A stretch of 64,000 nucleotides of DNA from an uncultured Verrucomicrobiota bacterium (GCA_903826865.1 CAIKGD010000042.1:33102-97101), one strand, 5' to 3'. Shown: positions 40,385 through 50,396, counted from the stretch's first letter. Notes: generated from the sequence alone by a model not told the origin. A program made the numbers and translations.

Positions 40385-42961
40385 ATGACGGAAAGTTTTA
40401 CAGGACGGGCGCGACGCAAGAAAACGCACTGGAGTGTGCGGGCGTCGGACCGTTTTTCCAAATCGCTGATCACCGTCGGCGGAATCGGCACCATTCTCGC
40501 CGTTTCCACCGTTTTTTTCTATCTGCTCTACGTCACCGTTCCGCTTTTTCGTCCGGCACGCATTGACGGCATGGAAACGCTGAACCGACCTGCCGCCGAC
40601 AGCAATCGTCCGCTCTCCATTCAGTCCGATGAATACGGACTGATGAACCGCGTTCTCTACGCCGACGGCCGTCTGGTCTGCACGCGGCTCGATACCGGTG
40701 CCATGCTTTCCGAACAAATGCTTTTCACCAACGCTGCGCTGACGGCTTTCACCCAGGATGCAGCAACCTCCGAAGTGCTTTGCGGTTTCGCCGACGGCAC
40801 TATTCAAATGGGCCGTATCAGTTTTCTGACCGCGTATGTCAATGCAAAGGATCTGCCGCCGGACTTGCAGGCGCTGGACGAAAATAAAACCGGTTCGTGG
40901 AACGGCGCGCTGATTCAGCGTATTTCGGCTGAACAGTTCCGTTCCGTTAAACTGTCCGCTGTTTTCGACGATCCGGTTCCCGGCGAAACGACTTCGGCTG
41001 TGCGTCTGCTGGATCAGATCAACAGTCCGTCCGGCCAGATTTCCGTGATGCTCAATGACGAAGGTACGCTTGCTCTTTTGCGATTTATCCGCCGCGAAAA
41101 CATTATGACCGGAAAGGTGACGGTTCGCCGCACTGCCGCCGTAATTCCGTACAACACGAAGGAACACCGCGAACCGCCCGCGTGGATTCTTCTGTCCGGT
41201 CTGGGCGACACCGTCTGCGTCGCCTGGCGTGACGGCACACTGCTGCGTTTCGATACCCGCAACTTTTCCGGTCCGTCGCTGATTGAACGGGTTGATCTGA
41301 TTCCGGAAAAAGATCGTGAACTGACTTCGCTTCAACTGCTGCTCGGCCGCACCACGCTGCTGGCAGGCGATTCCTCCGGACGCGTTCAGGCCTGGTTTCC
41401 AACGCTTTCGCCGAACGGTTCCTCGCAAACTTCACTGACCGCGACACATACGTTTCATGGATCAGCCGCGGTCACTGCGCTGGCTTCTTCTTCGCGCATC
41501 CGCATGTTTGCTGCAGGCTTCGCCGACGGAACGGTTGATCTTTATCATGTGACCAGCCAGAAGCGGCTCGCGCATCTGGCCGCCGGTGACGCGCCGGTGC
41601 AGGCGCTGGCGCTGGCGCCCAAGGACGATGGACTGCTGGCCCTGACACCCAAACACCTTGTGCAGTGGAACATTGATCCGCAGCACCCGGAAGTGACGCC
41701 CGCCGCACTTTTCAGACCGGTCTGGTACGAAAGCGCCGCCAAGCCGGAACACGTCTGGCAGTCATCGTCCGGCACCGACGACTTCGAACCCAAGTTCGGT
41801 CTGATGCCGCTGATTTTCGGAACGCTCAAAGCGACACTTTTCTCGATGCTGTTCGGTGTTCCGGTGGCTCTGCTGGCCGCCATTTTCACCAGCGAATTTC
41901 TTTCGCCGCGCGCCAAACTGCATATTAAACCTGCCGTCGAAATGATGGCCGGGCTGCCGAGCGTTGTGCTGGGTTTCATCGCCGCGCTGGTGCTGGCACC
42001 GGTCGTCGCAAGCATGCTCACGGTTTTTATGACGGTCTTTATCACCGTTCCGGCGTCGTTTCTGCTCGGCGCTTATATCTGGCAGCTTCTCCCGCACCGC
42101 TGGACTCTTTCGCTGGAACGGATCCGCCTGATCTTTATGCTGCTGGCGGTTCCGGTCGGACTGGGTATAGCGCGGGCGGTCAGTCCGCTGATTGAAAAAC
42201 TCTGCTTCGCAGGCGATATCATGCGCTGGCTCGACGGACAGATCGGTCAGGCCTTCGGCGGCTGGGTGCTCCTGATTCTGCCGGCGGCCTGTCTGATGGT
42301 TGCGTGGATTTTCAGCGCGGCACTGGATTCTCGCCTGCGCTCACTTTCCATCAACTGGTCACGGTTGCAATGCGCGCTGTTTGATCTGGTTAAATTCATG
42401 GCCGGCTTTGCCGCCGCACTGCTGCTGTCGGTGGCCGCCGCCGCAGTTTTGCAGTGGATGGGGCTCGATCCGCGCGGCGGGCTGTTCGGAACCTATGTGC
42501 AGCGCAATGCGCTGGTCGTCGGATTTGTGATGGGCTTTGCCATCATCCCGATTATCTACACCATTTCGGAAGACGCGCTTTCATCGGTGCCCGATCATCT
42601 GCGTTCGGCCTCGCTCGGGGCAGGAGCCACGCCGTGGCAGACGGCGGTGCGCATCATTATTCCCACCGCAATGAGCGGCCTTTTTTCCGCCATCATGATC
42701 GGCCTCGGCCGCGCCGTCGGCGAGACAATGATTGTGCTGATGGCCGCCGGCAATACGCCGGTGATGGAATGGAATATTTTCAACGGCTTCCGTACACTTT
42801 CGGCCAACATCGCCGTGGAACTGCCCGAAGCGGTACGCAACAGCACGCACTACCGCACGCTGTTCCTCGCCGCGCTGGTCCTTTTTGTGATGACCTTTAT
42901 CCTCAACACCATCGCAGAACTGATCCGCATACGGTTCCGTAAAAAGGCGGTGGAGTTATGA
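40385..42961 (+). CDS. pstC: Phosphate ABC transporter permease PstC, long form
   Basis: A 858-residue inner-membrane protein. The ATG at 40385 lies 11 bases after GGAGG; a GTG three codons upstream is too close to it. One transmembrane helix near residues 30-55 is followed by a periplasmic region of about 400 residues. That region shows WD-like repeated strands (TSLQLLLGRTTLLAGDSSGRVQAWFP, ASSSRIRMFAAGFADGTVDLYH). The usual PstC permease domain occupies the C-terminal 390 residues (VALLAAIFTSEFLSPRAKLHIKP, MAGLPSVVLGFIAALVLAP, GLGRAVGETMIVLMAAGNTP). Long PstC forms with a beta-propeller-like insert are known from gammaproteobacteria and other groups; the extra domain's role is unknown. Confidence 0.93.
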   Translation: MTESFTGRARRKKTHWSVRASDRFSKSLITVGGIGTILAVSTVFFYLLYVTVPLFRPARIDGMETLNRPAADSNRPLSIQSDEYGLMNRVLYADGRLVCTRLDTGAMLSEQMLFTNAALTAFTQDAATSEVLCGFADGTIQMGRISFLTAYVNAKDLPPDLQALDENKTGSWNGALIQRISAEQFRSVKLSAVFDDPVPGETTSAVRLLDQINSPSGQISVMLNDEGTLALLRFIRRENIMTGKVTVRRTAAVIPYNTKEHREPPAWILLSGLGDTVCVAWRDGTLLRFDTRNFSGPSLIERVDLIPEKDRELTSLQLLLGRTTLLAGDSSGRVQAWFPTLSPNGSSQTSLTATHTFHGSAAVTALASSSRIRMFAAGFADGTVDLYHVTSQKRLAHLAAGDAPVQALALAPKDDGLLALTPKHLVQWNIDPQHPEVTPAALFRPVWYESAAKPEHVWQSSSGTDDFEPKFGLMPLIFGTLKATLFSMLFGVPVALLAAIFTSEFLSPRAKLHIKPAVEMMAGLPSVVLGFIAALVLAPVVASMLTVFMTVFITVPASFLLGAYIWQLLPHRWTLSLERIRLIFMLLAVPVGLGIARAVSPLIEKLCFAGDIMRWLDGQIGQAFGGWVLLILPAACLMVAWIFSAALDSRLRSLSINWSRLQCALFDLVKFMAGFAAALLLSVAAAAVLQWMGLDPRGGLFGTYVQRNALVVGFVMGFAIIPIIYTISEDALSSVPDHLRSASLGAGATPWQTAVRIIIPTAMSGLFSAIMIGLGRAVGETMIVLMAAGNTPVMEWNIFNGFRTLSANIAVELPEAVRNSTHYRTLFLAALVLFVMTFILNTIAELIRIRFRKKAVEL

Positions 42962-44637
42962 GTTCCCGGCCGCTTGAAAAATCCGTCCGGCCGCGGCGGC
43001 AGCGCTCGCGGGTTTCGCTGTTTGCGCAAGGCGAGCCGATGATCTGGCTGACCGGCGGCGGACTGGCGGTTGCGCTGTGCATGATTATCGGTCTGCTGCT
43101 GCTGATTTTCTGCAACGGGATTGCCACGCTCTGGCCGGCGCCGGTGCCGCAGTTCCAGACATCGGCCGGTTCTGTCTATATGGGCGAAGTTACCCGTGCT
43201 GAAAGTTTCCGCAGTAACGATGAGAAGGTCCGGGTTCTTCAGCGCAAGCTGGTGCGCACCGGCAATTATGAAATTTCCGGCGAGCATTTCGTCTGGATAA
43301 GCGATCATGATATCAAGGCGGAAACCCGGCCGGAATGGGCGCTGGTGATTGAGCGCACCGCGTGGGGCCGCTTCTACGGTTTTCCTGAAGGTTTTACACT
43401 TGGCGGCGATACGGTTGCTTCCACGCCGGAAGCCGCATGGGAAATGTTCAATAAACATCATCGCGCGGTGAGTGAACGGCGCGAAAAAATTCGCGAACTC
43501 GAAACGCACGAAATCGGCCGCGTCAACCGGCGGCTCGAAACCGCCCGGCTGAATCTGCGTACGGTGGAACTGCGCGACGGAAAAGACAGTCCGGCCTGGC
43601 AGGCGGAACACGCGAAGTTTCTCGAAACGGAAAAAGCGGTGACAGCAAAATTCGCCACGCTTCAGGAAGAGATCGTCCGGCTGCGCGCCGAAAACAGCCG
43701 CTATGTACTGAATCTGAAAACAGCGCAGGGCAAAGCGGTGGCAATGCCGCTGTCGGATATTGTTCGCGCCTATCCGGCCAATCAGCTTTCATTCATCGGC
43801 AAAGCAGGAATCTACTTCAGCCGCTGGCACGAATTCCTACTCGGTGAGCCGCGCGAGGCCAACAGTGAAGGCGGGGTTTTTCCTGCCATCTTCGGCACCG
43901 TGATTATGACACTGCTGATGTCGCTGGCGGTGGTTCCGTTCGGCGTAATGGCGGCGCTTTATCTGCGCGAATATGCCAAACCCGGACTGATTGTGAGCGC
44001 GGTGCGCATTTCCATTAATAATCTTGCCGGCGTGCCCAGCATTGTCTTCGGCGTGTTCGGCCTCGGCTTTTTCTGCTACTTCATCGGCGCATCGATTGAT
44101 GAACTGTTCTACGCTTCCTCACTACCCAATCCAACCTTTGGAAAGGGCGGAATTCTGTGGGCCTCGCTGACGCTGGCGCTGCTGACGCTGCCGGTGGTGA
44201 TCGTCGCAACGGAAGAGGCGCTTTCTGCTGTGCCCAATTCCATGCGCGAAGGTTCCTACGCCTGCGGTGGAAGTAAATGGCAGACGATCAAGCGGATTGT
44301 TCTGCCGCGTGCCATGCCCGGCATTATGACCGGCATGATTCTCGCCATGGCCCGCGGCGCTGGCGAGGTGGCTCCGCTCATGCTCGTCGGCGCGGTGAAA
44401 CTGGCACCGGAACTGCCGGTGGACAGCATCGCTCCTTTTGTTCATGCCGAGCGCAGTTTCATGCATCTCGGTTTTCATATTTATGACCTTGGATTCCAAA
44501 GTCAGAACAGCGAAGCCGCCAAGCCGATGGTCTTCACGACTACGCTGCTGCTGATCGTGCTTATTTTTCTGTTAAACCTGCTGGCGGTGCGGCTGCGGTC
44601 CCGTCTGCGCCGCAAGTTTGTTTCCGCCGCATTTTAA
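42958..44637 (+). CDS. pstA: Phosphate ABC transporter permease PstA, long form
   Basis: A 559-residue permease coupled by ATGA to pstC. It has one transmembrane helix near residues 25-48. A periplasmic region of about 250 residues follows, with a predicted coiled coil at about 165-240 ([31 protein letters not shown]). The C-terminal permease domain includes [35 protein letters not shown] and [18 protein letters not shown]. The EAA-type loop is [51 protein letters not shown]. It pairs with the long PstC; both carry oversized periplasmic parts. Confidence 0.93.
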   Translation: MSSRPLEKSVRPRRQRSRVSLFAQGEPMIWLTGGGLAVALCMIIGLLLLIFCNGIATLWPAPVPQFQTSAGSVYMGEVTRAESFRSNDEKVRVLQRKLVRTGNYEISGEHFVWISDHDIKAETRPEWALVIERTAWGRFYGFPEGFTLGGDTVASTPEAAWEMFNKHHRAVSERREKIRELETHEIGRVNRRLETARLNLRTVELRDGKDSPAWQAEHAKFLETEKAVTAKFATLQEEIVRLRAENSRYVLNLKTAQGKAVAMPLSDIVRAYPANQLSFIGKAGIYFSRWHEFLLGEPREANSEGGVFPAIFGTVIMTLLMSLAVVPFGVMAALYLREYAKPGLIVSAVRISINNLAGVPSIVFGVFGLGFFCYFIGASIDELFYASSLPNPTFGKGGILWASLTLALLTLPVVIVATEEALSAVPNSMREGSYACGGSKWQTIKRIVLPRAMPGIMTGMILAMARGAGEVAPLMLVGAVKLAPELPVDSIAPFVHAERSFMHLGFHIYDLGFQSQNSEAAKPMVFTTTLLLIVLIFLLNLLAVRLRSRLRRKFVSAAF

Positions 44638-44648
44638 GGAGAACCTCA

Positions 44649-45503
44649 ATGGATATTCAGAATCCGGTAAAAAAGAAGTCGAACCGCCTCGCGGAGATTG
44701 CCGCCGGAAAAACCTTTCCGACCGAGACGCATGACGTGCTGAAGAGTGAAGAGCCGCTGCTGGAAGTTTCCGGCTTCAATCTTTCCTACGGCGCGAAGCA
44801 GGCGCTTTTCGATATCAATATGATTATTCCGAAAGGGAAGGTCACTGCGCTGGTCGGTCCGTCCGGCTGCGGCAAATCAACGCTGCTGCGCTCGATCAAC
44901 CGGATTAACGACCTGCTCAGTACGGTACGGATTAATGGCGAAATGAAGCTGAACGGCGAACCGGTCTATGCGCCGGCGGTTGACGTCATAGAATTGCGCA
45001 AGCGGATGGGCATGGTTTTCCAGAAGCCCAATCCGTTCCCGATGAGTGTGTATGAAAACGTCATTTATTCACTGCGCATTGACGGTGAGCGCAATAAATC
45101 GGTGCTCGACGAGGTCTGTGAGCGCAGCCTGCGCGGCGCGGCGATCTGGGAGGAAACCAAGGACCGCCTGAATGAAAGCGCGCTTGGCATGTCCGGCGGC
45201 CAGCAGCAGCGCCTTTGCATCGCCCGCGCCATTGCCGCCGAACCGGAAGTGCTTTTGATGGATGAACCCTGTTCGGCACTCGACCCGATCGCCACAAATA
45301 AAATCGAGGATCTGATTGCCGATCTGCGCGGAGACTATACGATTGTGATCGTGACACACAATATGCAGCAGGCCGCGCGGGTGAGCGATTACACCGCCTT
45401 TATGTATCTGGGACGGCTGATTGAGTACGGCCCGACCAGCACCATTTTTCAAAACCCGCACCTGCAGGAAACGCAGGACTATGTAACCGGACGGTTCGGA
45501 TAA
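44649..45503 (+). CDS. pstB: Phosphate ABC transporter ATP-binding protein
   Basis: A 284-residue ATPase. Walker A is GPSGCGKST (about 70-78), the signature is [18 protein letters not shown], Walker B is [13 protein letters not shown], and the switch His is in [29 protein letters not shown], the standard PstB ending. An N-terminal extension of about 35 residues precedes the ATPase domain. It energises the PstC/PstA channel. It is 11 bp behind pstA. Confidence 0.97.
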   Translation: MDIQNPVKKKSNRLAEIAAGKTFPTETHDVLKSEEPLLEVSGFNLSYGAKQALFDINMIIPKGKVTALVGPSGCGKSTLLRSINRINDLLSTVRINGEMKLNGEPVYAPAVDVIELRKRMGMVFQKPNPFPMSVYENVIYSLRIDGERNKSVLDEVCERSLRGAAIWEETKDRLNESALGMSGGQQQRLCIARAIAAEPEVLLMDEPCSALDPIATNKIEDLIADLRGDYTIVIVTHNMQQAARVSDYTAFMYLGRLIEYGPTSTIFQNPHLQETQDYVTGRFG

Positions 45504-45513
45504 GGAGGAAGTC

Positions 45514-46179
45514 ATGTCTGTTGTTTTCATGAAAGAGATCGATCACCTTAAGCGGCAGATTCTGACGCTGAGTGCGCAGGTTGAGGAAAGTGTGATCCTC
45601 GCCGTCAAGGCGCTGTTGACCCGCGACGAAGAGCTGGCACAGCAGGTTATCCGCGGGGATTTCGACGTGGATCAGGTTGAAGTGGTCGTGGAGGAAGAGG
45701 CGCTGAAAATCATGGCGCTGCACCAGCCGGTGGCAGCCGATCTTCGTTTTTTGACTGCCGTGCTCAAAATCAATAACGATCTGGAACGCATCGGCGATCT
45801 GGCCACCAATATCGCCAAGCGCGCCGTAAAAATCTGCAAAGAACCTGCACTGATGATGCCGGATGAACTCAGTCAGGCAGCCATCCGGGCCCGTGATATG
45901 GTGCACGACAGTTTGAACGCTTTTGTTAATTTCGATGCAAATCCGGCCCGGGAAGTCTGCGGATCGGATGAGGAAGTGGATCAGTTCTGCAAGCAGGTGC
46001 GCCGCTTCGTGGAAGAGCAGATTCTGAAGCATCCCGACGGTATCAGCGGTTATCTTGATATGCTGCTGGCTTCGCGCAATATCGAACGGATCGGGGATCA
46101 TGCCACCAATATCGCCGAAGATGTCATTTATCTGGTCGAGGGGGTTATTGTGCGGCACCGCACGGACGGGATACTCTGA
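45514..46179 (+). CDS. phoU: Phosphate signalling/transport regulator PhoU
   Basis: A 221-residue all-helical protein with two PhoU repeats. Each repeat has the metal-site helix pattern (NNDLERIGDLATNIAKRAV and SRNIERIGDHATNIAEDVIYLVEG). PhoU links the Pst transporter to the PhoR kinase and represses the Pho response when phosphate is plentiful. It lies 10 bp after pstB with the RBS AAGGAGG. Confidence 0.96.
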   Translation: MSVVFMKEIDHLKRQILTLSAQVEESVILAVKALLTRDEELAQQVIRGDFDVDQVEVVVEEEALKIMALHQPVAADLRFLTAVLKINNDLERIGDLATNIAKRAVKICKEPALMMPDELSQAAIRARDMVHDSLNAFVNFDANPAREVCGSDEEVDQFCKQVRRFVEEQILKHPDGISGYLDMLLASRNIERIGDHATNIAEDVIYLVEGVIVRHRTDGIL

Positions 46180-46239
46180 AATCTGTTGTCTCGCAGAACG
46201 CAGTGGGGTAGTTTCGGGCACAAGAATGCGGAGAATCTT

Positions 46240-46833
46240 ATGAAAGCAGAACATCATCTTAATGAACTGATTACAAACCATCCGGAGCTGGCGAACTGCC
46301 GGAATTCAATTCTGTCCGCCGCGCAGGTCATGAAAGCAAGTCTGGACGCAGGCGGCAAACTTCTGATCTGCGGCAACGGCGGCAGCGGAGCGGATGCCGA
46401 GCACTGGGCGGGCGAACTGCTCAAACGCTTCTGCACACTGCGTCCGCTTCCGAAAGGACTTCCTCCGGAACTGGCCGCCGAACTGGAAGGCGCGTTTCCT
46501 GCGATTCCGCTCACCGCGTTCAGCTCGTTTCAGAGCGCATGGGCCAACGACCGCAACTCTGATTTTAATTTTGCCCAGCTTGTCAATGCGCTGGGGCGGC
46601 GCGGCGATGTGCTGATCGGCCTGAGCACTTCCGGCAGCGCAAAAAACGTCAATCATGCTGTAACGGCCGCCAAAGCACTGGGGCTGAAAACCGTCGGACT
46701 TACCGGTGCTAAAGGCGGCTCACTGGCCGCAGCGGCGGATGTCGTCATTAAAGTTCCGGCAGCCGAAACCTTCAAAGTGCAGGAACTGCACCTGCCGGTC
46801 TATCACTGTATCTGTCAGATGCTGGATGCATAA
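46240..46833 (+). CDS. SIS-domain phosphosugar isomerase, GmhA-like
   Basis: A 197-residue SIS-domain protein similar to sedoheptulose-7-phosphate isomerase, the first enzyme of ADP-heptose synthesis for lipopolysaccharide. LLICGNGGSGADAEHWAGELLKRF is the sugar-phosphate loop, DVLIGLSTSGSAKNVNHAV the second SIS motif, and ELHLPVYHCICQML the C-terminal His-containing helix. ATG 46240 is used because GGAG stands just upstream; the TTG frame start at 46186 is less likely. It is set between phoU and phoB, an unusual place, so its expression would follow phosphate starvation. Other phosphosugar substrates are possible. Confidence 0.82.
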   Translation: MKAEHHLNELITNHPELANCRNSILSAAQVMKASLDAGGKLLICGNGGSGADAEHWAGELLKRFCTLRPLPKGLPPELAAELEGAFPAIPLTAFSSFQSAWANDRNSDFNFAQLVNALGRRGDVLIGLSTSGSAKNVNHAVTAAKALGLKTVGLTGAKGGSLAAAADVVIKVPAAETFKVQELHLPVYHCICQMLDA

Positions 46834-46847
46834 ACAGTGGGAATATT

Positions 46848-47549
46848 ATGGCGGTTGCAAAAATACAGATTCTGATTGTCGAGGACGAAGAGGATATCCG
46901 CGAACTGGTACGCTACAATCTGGAGCGCGAAAACTTCGGGGTTGGGGAAGCCGCCTCCGGCGAAGCCGGGCTGAAAGCGGTTGCACAGAAGAAGCCCGAT
47001 CTCATTCTGCTCGATCTCATGCTGCCCGGTAAAGACGGCTTGCAGATATGCCGCGAACTGAAAAAGAACGACACCACCTGCGATATTCCCGTTGTCATGA
47101 TGACCGCACGCGGCGAAGAGAGCGATGTTATTACCGGTCTTGAGCTCGGCGCTGAAGATTACATTGTCAAACCGTTCAGTCCAAAGGTACTGGTCGCCCG
47201 GGTAAAAGCCGTCCTGCGCCGGAAAGCGGCCGTACCGGTGCCGGATACGGAAGATGTGCTGCGTATTTGCGAACTTGTTATTCACCCCGGACGCCATTCT
47301 GTGACGGTAGGCGGGAAACCGGTTGACCTCACCGCCACGGAGTTCGGACTTCTCCATTTTCTGGCCCGCCGTCCCGGCTGGGTTTTTACGCGTTACCAGA
47401 TTGTGGATGCCGTGCACGGCGAAGACTATCCGGTTACTGAGCGTTCCGTTGATGTGCAGGTCGTCGGTCTGCGGAAAAAACTGAAAAAGGCGGGCGATTG
47501 CATCGAAACTGTGCGCGGTATCGGTTACCGGTTCAGGGATGAGGAATAA
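46848..47549 (+). CDS. phoB: Response regulator PhoB
   Basis: A 233-residue OmpR/PhoB-type regulator. Its receiver domain has acidic pocket residues in VEDEED, the phosphorylated Asp56 in LLDLMLPGKDG, Thr in MMTARGEE and Lys in YIVKPFSP. It also has a winged-helix DNA-binding domain (LTATEFGLLHFLARRPGWVFTRYQIVD and ERSVDVQVVGLRKKL). It presumably binds the 11-bp repeats upstream of pstS. It is directly upstream of the kinase gene. Confidence 0.95.
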   Translation: MAVAKIQILIVEDEEDIRELVRYNLERENFGVGEAASGEAGLKAVAQKKPDLILLDLMLPGKDGLQICRELKKNDTTCDIPVVMMTARGEESDVITGLELGAEDYIVKPFSPKVLVARVKAVLRRKAAVPVPDTEDVLRICELVIHPGRHSVTVGGKPVDLTATEFGLLHFLARRPGWVFTRYQIVDAVHGEDYPVTERSVDVQVVGLRKKLKKAGDCIETVRGIGYRFRDEE

Positions 47550-47550
47550 C

Positions 47551-49341
47551 ATGCACACCCGGCGCATATTCTGGCAGATTTATCCCGGCCACCTCGTGGT
47601 CACCTTTTTCACACTGCTGGTGCTTCTTGCCGTTTTTTCATCCGCACTTGAACGGTTTCACCGCAAACAGGTTTCTGAAAATCTTGAAGCGCTGGCTCAG
47701 TTCGCGGCCGAACAGGTGCGTGACCGGTTTGATGCAAACGAACAAACCTATCTCACCGCGGTGACCTCCAAACTCGGTGCTAAATCACCGGCGCGCATCA
47801 CGCTGATTCTGCCGGACGGAACGGTGGCCGGCGAGTCTGACAAATCGCGCGAGCAGATGGAAAACCACCGCGACCGTCCGGAAGTGAAAACAGCGATTGA
47901 GCAGGGCCGGACAGGCCGATCCATCCGTTTCAGCAGCAGTGTCCGTAAAAACATGCTCTATGTCGCAGTGCCGGTCTATCGTGACAGCACTCTGATTGGC
48001 GTGGTTCGCACGGCCATGCCCTTGCTCAGAATGAAAGAAGCGCTCAGCGGAATCGAACACCAGCTGCTGTGGGGCGCGGCGGTGATTCTGCTGCTGGCGG
48101 CGCTCCTGAGTCTGTTCGTCTCACGACGCATCTCACAGCCGCTGGAACAGATCAGAGAAGGTGCCGAACGGTTCGCCGCCGGCGATTTTTCGTACCGGCT
48201 CCACTCAATCGGCTCTGCTGAGGTCGGCTCGCTGGCCGAAACCATGAACACAATGGCTGCCCAGCTTGAAGAACGTCTGCAAACCGTCAGCAAAGAACGC
48301 AACCAGCGCGAAGCCGTGCTGGCCAGTATGGTTGAAGGTGTGCTCGCCGTCGATACCACCGGACACATCATCAGTCTGAATAAAGCCGCCGCACAGTTCT
48401 TCAATGTCTTTCAGCCTGAAACCGCAACCGGCCGCAGTATCGAAGAAGTTTTCCGGAACATAAAACTTCAACGGTTCGTTGCTGAAGTACTCGAAGGGCT
48501 GGAGCCGCTCGAATGCGAACTGGTTGTCCAGAATAACCAGACCTATTATCTCCAGACGCGCGGCACCCATCTGCTCGGTACGCAGAACCGCCACATCGGT
48601 GCCGTCGTTGTTTTCAACGACGTTTCACGTCTGCGCCGTCTTGAGAACCTGCGGCGCGACTTTGTCGCCAATGTCTCGCATGAACTGAAAACGCCGATTA
48701 CCTCCATCAAAGGATTTGTGGAAACCCTGCTCGACGGCGCGAACAACGACCCGGTCGAAGCGGAACGCTTCCTTAAAATTGTCGCCAAACACGCCGACCG
48801 GCTCAACTGCATCATCGACGACCTGCTGATGCTCTCCCGTCTCGAACAGGGCGGCAAAGAGGGGATGGAAATGCAGATGGCCGGGCTCTGCGGGCTTCTG
48901 AACTCTGCCGTGGATGTCTGCACTCAGCGCGCGGCTGAAAAGAATATCACCATCCAGGTTGAGTGCCCCGATGCGTTAAATGCTGTTGTTAACCCGCCGC
49001 TGATTGAACAGGCGCTCATCAACCTCATCGGTAACGCGGTCAAGTACAGCGCCGACGGGAAAACAGTTGTCGTCAGCGCCCGCGCTGAAAACAACGGCGT
49101 TATGCTGACGGTGAAAGACCAGGGTTATGGTATCGAAGAAAAACATCTCGACCGGCTCTTTGAGCGTTTCTATCGCGTAGATAAAGGCCGCAGCCGTCAG
49201 GAAGGCGGAACAGGACTGGGGTTATCCATCGTCAAACACATCGCGCAGGCTCACGGCGGCACGGTTTCCGTTCAGAGCCGCTACGGCGAAGGTTCTACTT
49301 TCTCTATCTGCTTTCCTTCCGGACAGCTCAAATCGGCCTGA
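47551..49341 (+). CDS. phoR: Sensor histidine kinase PhoR
   Basis: A 596-residue membrane kinase. The ATG at 47551 follows the phoB stop and is preceded by GAGGA; an ATG four codons upstream overlaps phoB. Transmembrane helices lie near residues 10-30 and 170-190 with a periplasmic domain between them. HAMP is at about 190-240 and PAS at about 250-350. HisKA carries His377 in VSHELKTP, and the HATPase domain has NLIGNAVKYS, DQGYGIEEKHLDRLFERFYRV and GGTGLGLSIVKH. Unlike the short-loop PhoR of Escherichia coli, it has a real periplasmic domain of about 135 residues. Confidence 0.93.
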   Translation: MHTRRIFWQIYPGHLVVTFFTLLVLLAVFSSALERFHRKQVSENLEALAQFAAEQVRDRFDANEQTYLTAVTSKLGAKSPARITLILPDGTVAGESDKSREQMENHRDRPEVKTAIEQGRTGRSIRFSSSVRKNMLYVAVPVYRDSTLIGVVRTAMPLLRMKEALSGIEHQLLWGAAVILLLAALLSLFVSRRISQPLEQIREGAERFAAGDFSYRLHSIGSAEVGSLAETMNTMAAQLEERLQTVSKERNQREAVLASMVEGVLAVDTTGHIISLNKAAAQFFNVFQPETATGRSIEEVFRNIKLQRFVAEVLEGLEPLECELVVQNNQTYYLQTRGTHLLGTQNRHIGAVVVFNDVSRLRRLENLRRDFVANVSHELKTPITSIKGFVETLLDGANNDPVEAERFLKIVAKHADRLNCIIDDLLMLSRLEQGGKEGMEMQMAGLCGLLNSAVDVCTQRAAEKNITIQVECPDALNAVVNPPLIEQALINLIGNAVKYSADGKTVVVSARAENNGVMLTVKDQGYGIEEKHLDRLFERFYRVDKGRSRQEGGTGLGLSIVKHIAQAHGGTVSVQSRYGEGSTFSICFPSGQLKSA

Positions 49342-49365
49342 CGTTAAAAAATAGCGTAGTCACTC

Positions 49366-49440
49366 TCACAACCTCCCTTTGGGAAGGTCGCCCTGCAAGT
49401 TTGATTGCAGGTCGAGCTTCTTCGGTATTCCGAAGAGCTT
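49366..49440 (+). repeat. Cluster of intergenic hairpins after phoR
   Basis: Three stems follow one another: ACCTCCC/GGAAGGT near 49370, a perfect 7-bp CCTGCAA (49392-49398) with TTGCAGG (49405-49411), and CTTCGG (49420-49425) with CCGAAG (49430-49435), the last extended by two weaker pairs. No T-run follows. This may be a transcription end region or a small repeated palindromic element. Confidence 0.45.
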
Positions 49441-49461
49441 GAGCAGCGGCGATGGATTGAA

Positions 49462-49602
49462 TTAAACCGCTCTAGTTTCTGTTTTCGATATTTGGAAATG
49501 GACGATCACTTCCGCGCCTTCGGCCAGCAACGCTTCGGTCATCGCGCAGCCGATCCGCACCGCGCCGCCGGTTACCAATGCTCTTTTTCCATTCAGCACC
49601 AT
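49462..49602 (-). pseudogene. N-terminal remnant of a short-chain dehydrogenase/reductase gene
   Basis: A 46-codon frame on the minus strand begins with an ATG and encodes MVLNGKRALVTGGAVRIG, then CAMTEALLAEGAEVIVHF, and stops after eight unrelated residues. The TGGAVRIG is the cofactor-binding glycine motif of classical SDR enzymes such as FabG-like or pteridine-reductase-like proteins. Only the first beta-alpha-beta unit is left of a normal 240-260 residue protein; no continuation appears in other frames next to it. It is read as a truncated, probably dead gene. It sits between the phoR end and an unrelated lipoprotein gene. Confidence 0.7.
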
Positions 49603-49635
49603 GCCTCTGTATGTTTCGTTGCAATTGGGCCTAAA

Positions 49636-50370
49636 TCACAAAAGATTCCAAGTGCTCAAAAGGTATTTGGCAGATTTATTCATGCATTGCCGAAAATCGG
49701 ACTCGAATATCTGAAGGTCGCTATTCCCAGTTACTTCGGTGATTTTGAAGATACGATGGCAACTACCCCGGCGAATAATTTTACCTGTTTCCAAATCAAT
49801 CATGCGAATAACAATGTCTCCCTCGAGGCTGTCGTTATGATTTAGGCATAACCAAGCCAAAGTCACCTCCAGAGAAACTACATACTGATTTGTAGGGGTG
49901 GTGGGAGTAATAGGTCGGCTGAAGTAATAGCGACCTGTGATACGCGTCAATTCGCTATCAGGCCAGCCAGTCATGAATCGTTGTTGCTCTTTGGGGCCTA
50001 GGTTTTTTATACCGGGCATCGCCGAATCAAGCGGATCGATGATGATGTCGTGGAATGCAACTTTTGGTGAGGTTCTTAGGAGTTTGGCAGTTTCTTCTGC
50101 CAGAATTCGTTCGCCATTAAAGCTGGTATACTGATTTAGCCGTGCGCAAAGGACTTCCGATGAATTTTTTGTCAGTGCCAGCTCAATCGGTCCCACCAGT
50201 AAGCCGCCAATGTGTATGTTCTTTATGTCTATAGGTCTTCCTTTGACTGGCACGACGACCAGACTTCGATCTGGTTTATTGACGCGAGTGACAATGCTAT
50301 CGGTGGCGCATCCGCATAGAAGTAGTTCCGCCAGAACCAAGCCCAGCAGACCTATTGTTTTATTCCTCAT
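49636..50370 (-). CDS. Putative lipoprotein of unknown function
   Basis: A 244-residue predicted lipoprotein with a signal peptide and the lipobox LLLCGC. The start at 50370 has AAAGGA eight bases upstream; the frame extends further upstream only as non-coding sequence. The mature part includes RSLVVVPVKGRPIDIKNIHIGG, GERILAEETAKLLRTSPKVAFHDIIIDPLDS, and a late strand region SLEGDIVIRMIDLETGKIIRRGSCHRI. I do not recognise the family. It is more AT-rich than the aminopeptidase gene upstream. Confidence 0.7.
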   Translation of the reverse strand: MRNKTIGLLGLVLAELLLCGCATDSIVTRVNKPDRSLVVVPVKGRPIDIKNIHIGGLLVGPIELALTKNSSEVLCARLNQYTSFNGERILAEETAKLLRTSPKVAFHDIIIDPLDSAMPGIKNLGPKEQQRFMTGWPDSELTRITGRYYFSRPITPTTPTNQYVVSLEVTLAWLCLNHNDSLEGDIVIRMIDLETGKIIRRGSCHRIFKITEVTGNSDLQIFESDFRQCMNKSAKYLLSTWNLL

Positions 50371-50396
50371 ATTTTTTCCTTTGATTTGTTGTATGA

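Noticed and set aside
49405..49845. A 146-codon plus-strand frame after phoR
   Set aside because: It overlaps the SDR remnant and the lipoprotein gene on the other strand and has no RBS or recognisable motif.
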